13,618 nt of DNA. It comes from DASSKW01 sp035690065. Lineage in GTDB: Bacteria; Pseudomonadota; Gammaproteobacteria; Natronospirales; REEB76. Of the stretch, positions 13,609-13,618 are shown piece by piece. A program made the position numbers and the translations under genes. The notes under the pieces are model-generated. The model saw only the letters and a list, made by a program, of their open reading frames with translations. It had not been told where the DNA came from and did no database searches. How positions within the stretch are numbered: the stretch's first letter is position 1; the number at the start of each line of letters is the position of its first letter. The stretch spans positions 1 through 13,618 of the forward strand of contig DASSKW010000039.1 in the NCBI GenBank assembly GCA_035690065.1, in the 5' to 3' direction.

Positions 13609-13618
13609 TAAGTAAACA

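Noticed and set aside
1..13618. Mobile element, phage, CRISPR or defence system
   Set aside because: No transposase, integrase, repeat array or defence-type gene is visible. The gene content and order are core chromosomal.

Overview
The window is ordinary chromosomal DNA from a gammaproteobacterium, moderately GC-rich; I cannot name the species. Two conserved gammaproteobacterial neighbourhoods support this. One is gloB / methyltransferase (yafS position) / rnhA / dnaQ with mltD beside gloB, as in enterics. The other is hupB / tRNA-Val / tRNA-Asp / ppiD / fabI, as I recall it from Pseudomonas-like genomes. All protein genes are intact except the one cut by the left edge. I see no transposase, integrase, phage gene or CRISPR array.

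Layout, left to right. (1) 1-268: start of a Kup-type K+ transporter on the minus strand, with a promoter and a leader hairpin upstream. (2) 482-890: tRNA-Ala-tRNA-Glu operon on the minus strand with a strong promoter and a terminator. Its internal spacer holds two hairpins and a partial copy of the tRNA-Ala 3' end. (3) 909-2315: gltX (glutamyl-tRNA synthetase), minus, with an inverted repeat over its likely promoter. (4) 2416-7684: a compact minus-strand run in transcription order methyltransferase, rnhA, dnaQ, nhaB, CPA1 antiporter, small outer-membrane beta-barrel protein. Junctions overlap by 4 bp or are separated by 0-14 nt, and three of the starts are GTG. (5) 7749-11016: plus-strand gloB, mltD and fabI. 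(6) 11042-11069: bidirectional terminator between convergent fabI and ppiD. (7) 11099-13551: minus-strand hupB, tRNA-Val, tRNA-Asp, terminator, then ppiD.

How the genes work together: much of the content is core housekeeping, namely translation (four tRNAs, GluRS), replication fidelity and RNA:DNA hybrid removal (DnaQ, RNase HI), nucleoid structure (HU), envelope protein folding (PpiD), peptidoglycan turnover (MltD), fatty-acid synthesis (FabI) and methylglyoxal detoxification (GloB). The less standard part is a monovalent-cation theme: Kup plus two unrelated Na+/H+ antiporters (NhaB and a CPA1 protein) within 6 kb. The two antiporters and an uncharacterised barrel protein are tied translationally to dnaQ. 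I did not find a convincing wholly new system. The best leads are that operon tail, the duplicated tRNA-Ala end, the gltX promoter palindrome and the kup leader.
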